From NCBI RefSeq assembly GCF_009363075.1, contig NZ_CP045293.1, positions 62,001 to 126,000 on the forward strand: 64,000 bases of DNA, written 5' to 3'. Position 1 is the first letter of the stretch. Every line of letters begins with the position of its first letter. The translations under genes and the position numbers were made by a program. Shown one piece after another: positions 61,816 through 64,000 of this stretch. Below the pieces are notes generated by a model that searched no databases, was not told where the DNA came from, and saw nothing but the letters and a program-made list of their open reading frames with translations. Source of the stretch: Paenibacillus guangzhouensis (GTDB lineage: Bacteria; Bacillota; Bacilli; Paenibacillales; Paenibacillaceae).

Positions 61816-62505
61816 ATGGATTCGCAAGGGCTTGTTCTGCGCGATATCCCCCATGAAGAACGTCCAAGAGAACGCATGATACAGAATGGGGCAAGCGCAC
61901 TTAGTCACGCTGAATTGCTAGCAATTCTTCTTCGCACAGGAACACAGCGAGAATCCGCTGTCCGCGTCGCTGAACGGCTGCTTAAGCAAGTAGGCAACAT
62001 TCGCCATTTGGTTGATATGACCGTCGAGGAAATGACACAAATTAAAGGCATCGGACCTGCGAAGGCCATCCAATTAAAGGCAGGAATTGAACTTGGCCGT
62101 CGCTTATCCAGAGCGACAATGAATGAAAAGATTACCATTCGCAAGCCATCCGATGCAGCAGATTTGCTCATGGAACAAATGCGCTATTTGCAGAAGGAAC
62201 ATTTCGTATGTCTGTTCCTCAATACCAAAAATCATGTGCTCCAACAAGAGACACTGTCGATGGGAAGCTTGAACGCTTCAATCGTACATCCCCGAGAAAT
62301 TTTCAGAGCTGCCATTAAGTGCAGCAGCGCATCGGTAATATGCGCTCACAACCATCCAAGCGGCGATCCAACGCCCAGTCCAGAAGACATTCAGCTTACA
62401 CAGCGCCTCGTTGAGGCCGGCAATATTATTGGCATTGAGGTGCTTGATCACCTCGTTATTGGTGACCAGCGTTACATAAGTTTGAAGGAACAAGGACTTA
62501 TGTAA
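61816..62505 (+). CDS. radC: RadC family protein (JAB/MPN domain)
   Basis: 229 residues: N-terminal helix-hairpin-helix (IKGIGPAKAIQLKAGIELGRR), then a JAMM domain with metal ligands in HNHPSGDPTPSPED. Despite its name its role in DNA repair is not settled. Followed by mreB in Bacillus order. GAGGGG lies upstream. Confidence 0.95.
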   Translation: MDSQGLVLRDIPHEERPRERMIQNGASALSHAELLAILLRTGTQRESAVRVAERLLKQVGNIRHLVDMTVEEMTQIKGIGPAKAIQLKAGIELGRRLSRATMNEKITIRKPSDAADLLMEQMRYLQKEHFVCLFLNTKNHVLQQETLSMGSLNASIVHPREIFRAAIKCSSASVICAHNHPSGDPTPSPEDIQLTQRLVEAGNIIGIEVLDHLVIGDQRYISLKEQGLM

Positions 62506-62578
62506 TATAATATTTAAATTATAAGCACGATATAAGATAAACGATGAAGAGTTACAGGAAAGAAAGGGAGATTACAGC

Positions 62579-63613
62579 ATGTTTGGAAGCTTCACGAAAG
62601 ATTTAGGAATTGATTTAGGAACGGCAAATACACTTGTTTATGTTCGAGGAAAAGGGATCGTTGTTCGCGAACCATCCGTTGTGGCGATCCGTACAGATAC
62701 AAAAAAGATTGAAGCTGTTGGGGAATCCGCAAAGAAGATGATCGGTCGTACGCCAGGGAACATTCGCGCGATCCGTCCAATGAAAGACGGCGTCATCGCG
62801 GATTTCGATACAACAGCAACGATGATCAAATATTTTATTAGACAAGCCCAGAAGCAGCGCTCTGTATTTCCGCGCCATCCGAACGTCATGGTATGTGTAC
62901 CTTCCGGCATTACAGCTGTAGAACAACGTGCTGTTGAAGATGCGACGAAGCAAGCAGGTGCGCGTGAAGCTTATACGATTGAAGAGCCATTTGCTGCGGC
63001 AATTGGTGCTGATCTACCGGTTTGGGAGCCGACAGGCAGCATGGTTGTTGATATTGGCGGCGGGACGACAGAAGTTGCGGTTATTTCGCTTGGCGGTATC
63101 GTAACAAGCCGTTCAGTGCGCGTGGCAGGCGATGAGATGGATGATGCTGTCATTCAATATATCAAACGCATTTATAATCTTATGATTGGTGAACGTACAG
63201 CTGAGCAGATCAAAGTCGATATTGCTTCCGCATTGCCGCTTGATCAAGTTGAGACGGTTGAAATTCGCGGACGTGACCTCGTGTCTGGACTTCCGAAGAC
63301 GCTCACGATTACATCCGACGAGATTACAGAAGCTTTGCAAGATACAGTGAACTCTATCGTTGATGCGGTGAAGGTAACGCTTGAGAAATGTCCTCCAGAG
63401 CTTGCAGCTGACATTATGGACCGCGGTATTGTATTGACAGGTGGCGGCGCGTTGCTGCGCAACCTGGACAAATTGCTAGCGCGTGAGACAGGCATGCCGG
63501 TCATCGTTGCGGAAGATCCTCTTGATTGTGTAGCGAAAGGTACCGGCCGAGCGCTAGAGAACATCCACTTATTTAAATCCAAAAGCAGTACGGCGGTTCG
63601 CTCGAAACGATAA
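62579..63613 (+). CDS. mreB: Rod shape-determining protein MreB
   Basis: 344 residues, actin-like. Phosphate 1 motif [16 protein letters not shown], phosphate 2 [14 protein letters not shown] and adenosine motif [13 protein letters not shown] are all present. It forms membrane-bound filaments that guide lateral wall synthesis. AAGGGAG lies upstream. mreC begins 12 bases after its stop. Confidence 0.98.
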   Translation: MFGSFTKDLGIDLGTANTLVYVRGKGIVVREPSVVAIRTDTKKIEAVGESAKKMIGRTPGNIRAIRPMKDGVIADFDTTATMIKYFIRQAQKQRSVFPRHPNVMVCVPSGITAVEQRAVEDATKQAGAREAYTIEEPFAAAIGADLPVWEPTGSMVVDIGGGTTEVAVISLGGIVTSRSVRVAGDEMDDAVIQYIKRIYNLMIGERTAEQIKVDIASALPLDQVETVEIRGRDLVSGLPKTLTITSDEITEALQDTVNSIVDAVKVTLEKCPPELAADIMDRGIVLTGGGALLRNLDKLLARETGMPVIVAEDPLDCVAKGTGRALENIHLFKSKSSTAVRSKR

Positions 63614-63625
63614 GAGGTGTTTAAA

Positions 63626-64000
63626 CTGTTTAAATTATTGGGGAATAAACGATTGTTCATATTGTTGCTCGGCATGATTATATTCATCTCGCTGCTCGGC
63701 TTTACGCTGAGCAACAAGCGAGAGAACTTAACTTGGCCTGAGAAGATGATTAACGATACGTTTGGGTTCGCTCAAAGTTTATTTTACAAGCCCGCTGGCT
63801 TCATAGCGGGCTTGTTTGAAGATATTCGCGACTTAAACCATATCTATGAAGAGAATGAGCAGCTGAAAATCGCAGTCTCGCACTATATTCGTGACAAAGC
63901 TAATTATAACTTTATCGCAGCGGAGAATGAGAGATTACAGAAGCAACTGAATTTTACAGAAGCACAAAAGAAATTGTATAAATATGATTACCGCATTGCT
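63626..64000 (+). CDS. mreC: Cell-shape protein MreC, 3' end beyond window
   Basis: Open to the right edge (125 codons). It has a membrane helix (RLFILLLGMIIFISLLGFTL) and the start of the coiled coil (YEENEQLKIAVSHYIR). MreC is the periplasmic scaffold of the elongasome. The start is odd: AAGAGGTG lies six bases before a CTG at 63626 (product FKLLGNKRLFIL with initial Met), while the GTG at 63617 is inside that site. The family normally starts with this FKLLGNKR sequence, so a CTG start is favoured. Confidence 0.9.
   Translation, partial: MFKLLGNKRLFILLLGMIIFISLLGFTLSNKRENLTWPEKMINDTFGFAQSLFYKPAGFIAGLFEDIRDLNHIYEENEQLKIAVSHYIRDKANYNFIAAENERLQKQLNFTEAQKKLYKYDYRIA
63786..63815 (+). other. Terminator-like hairpin inside mreC
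   Basis: ACAAGCCCGCT (63786-63796) and AGCGGGCTTGT (63805-63815) form a perfect 11-bp stem with an eight-base loop, followed by TTTG, in the reading frame of mreC. It may be a partial attenuator or chance given by the codons for KPAGFIAGLF. Confidence 0.45.

Overview
The window looks like a chromosomal segment of an endospore-forming, Gram-positive bacterium of the Paenibacillaceae (Paenibacillus-like). Evidence: Bacillus-type gene orders (ysoA-tig-clpP-clpX-lonB-lon-ysxC; hemA-hemX-hemC-hemD-hemB-hemL-spoVID-valS-folC; spoIIB-maf-radC-mreB-mreC), sporulation genes (spoVID, spoVAC, spoVAD, spoIIB), strong Shine-Dalgarno sites with frequent GTG/TTG starts, a T-box upstream of valS and a probable yjdF-type riboswitch. 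The species cannot be named from sequence alone.

Layout. 1-4071 (minus): a TPR glycosyltransferase cut by the window edge, two DUF6385-type proteins (one with 11 near-identical 16/21-residue repeats) and an EamA transporter; a sigma-K-like promoter fits a spore-surface role. 4202-10243: MacAB-type efflux operon, a two-component system and an ECF-like sigma factor. 10447-13583: small hypothetical protein and pyruvate phosphate dikinase. 13741-18415: TetR regulator with an 18-bp perfect palindrome at its promoter, then NCS1 permease, DUF917 protein and hydantoinase/oxoprolinase protein, probably a uptake and breakdown operon. 18509-23276: XRE regulator, purA divergent from a LysR regulator, ku, a small zinc-ribbon membrane protein, a riboswitch-yjdF unit and an RCC1-repeat relic. 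23403-36577: tRNA-Arg and the proteostasis block tig/clpP/clpX/lonB/lon/ysxC, with ispG and an AGCS symporter inserted. 36757-38837: hypothetical protein, speD, membrane protein. 39014-47724: heme and siroheme operon ending in a pseudouridine synthase. 48124-55877: spoVID, T-box-valS, folC, murC. 55954-59545: an inserted-looking block of a YitT protein, a partial spoVA-2mob-like set (yetF-type DUF421, spoVAC, spoVAD) and a DUF1657 protein. 59792-64000: spoIIB-like, maf, radC, mreB and the start of mreC.

The most unusual content is non-coding. Three copies of one structured repeat (31170-31300, 33225-33523, 56605-56778) share a three-stem architecture with compensatory base changes and GTTCAAAA/TTTTGAAC ends. 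A separate nested inverted repeat lies at 47781-47904, and structured leaders precede speD, yjdF, valS and possibly ispG. Many gene starts were moved from the longest open frame to a GTG, TTG, CTG or internal ATG that has a properly spaced ribosome binding site; these choices are noted per gene.
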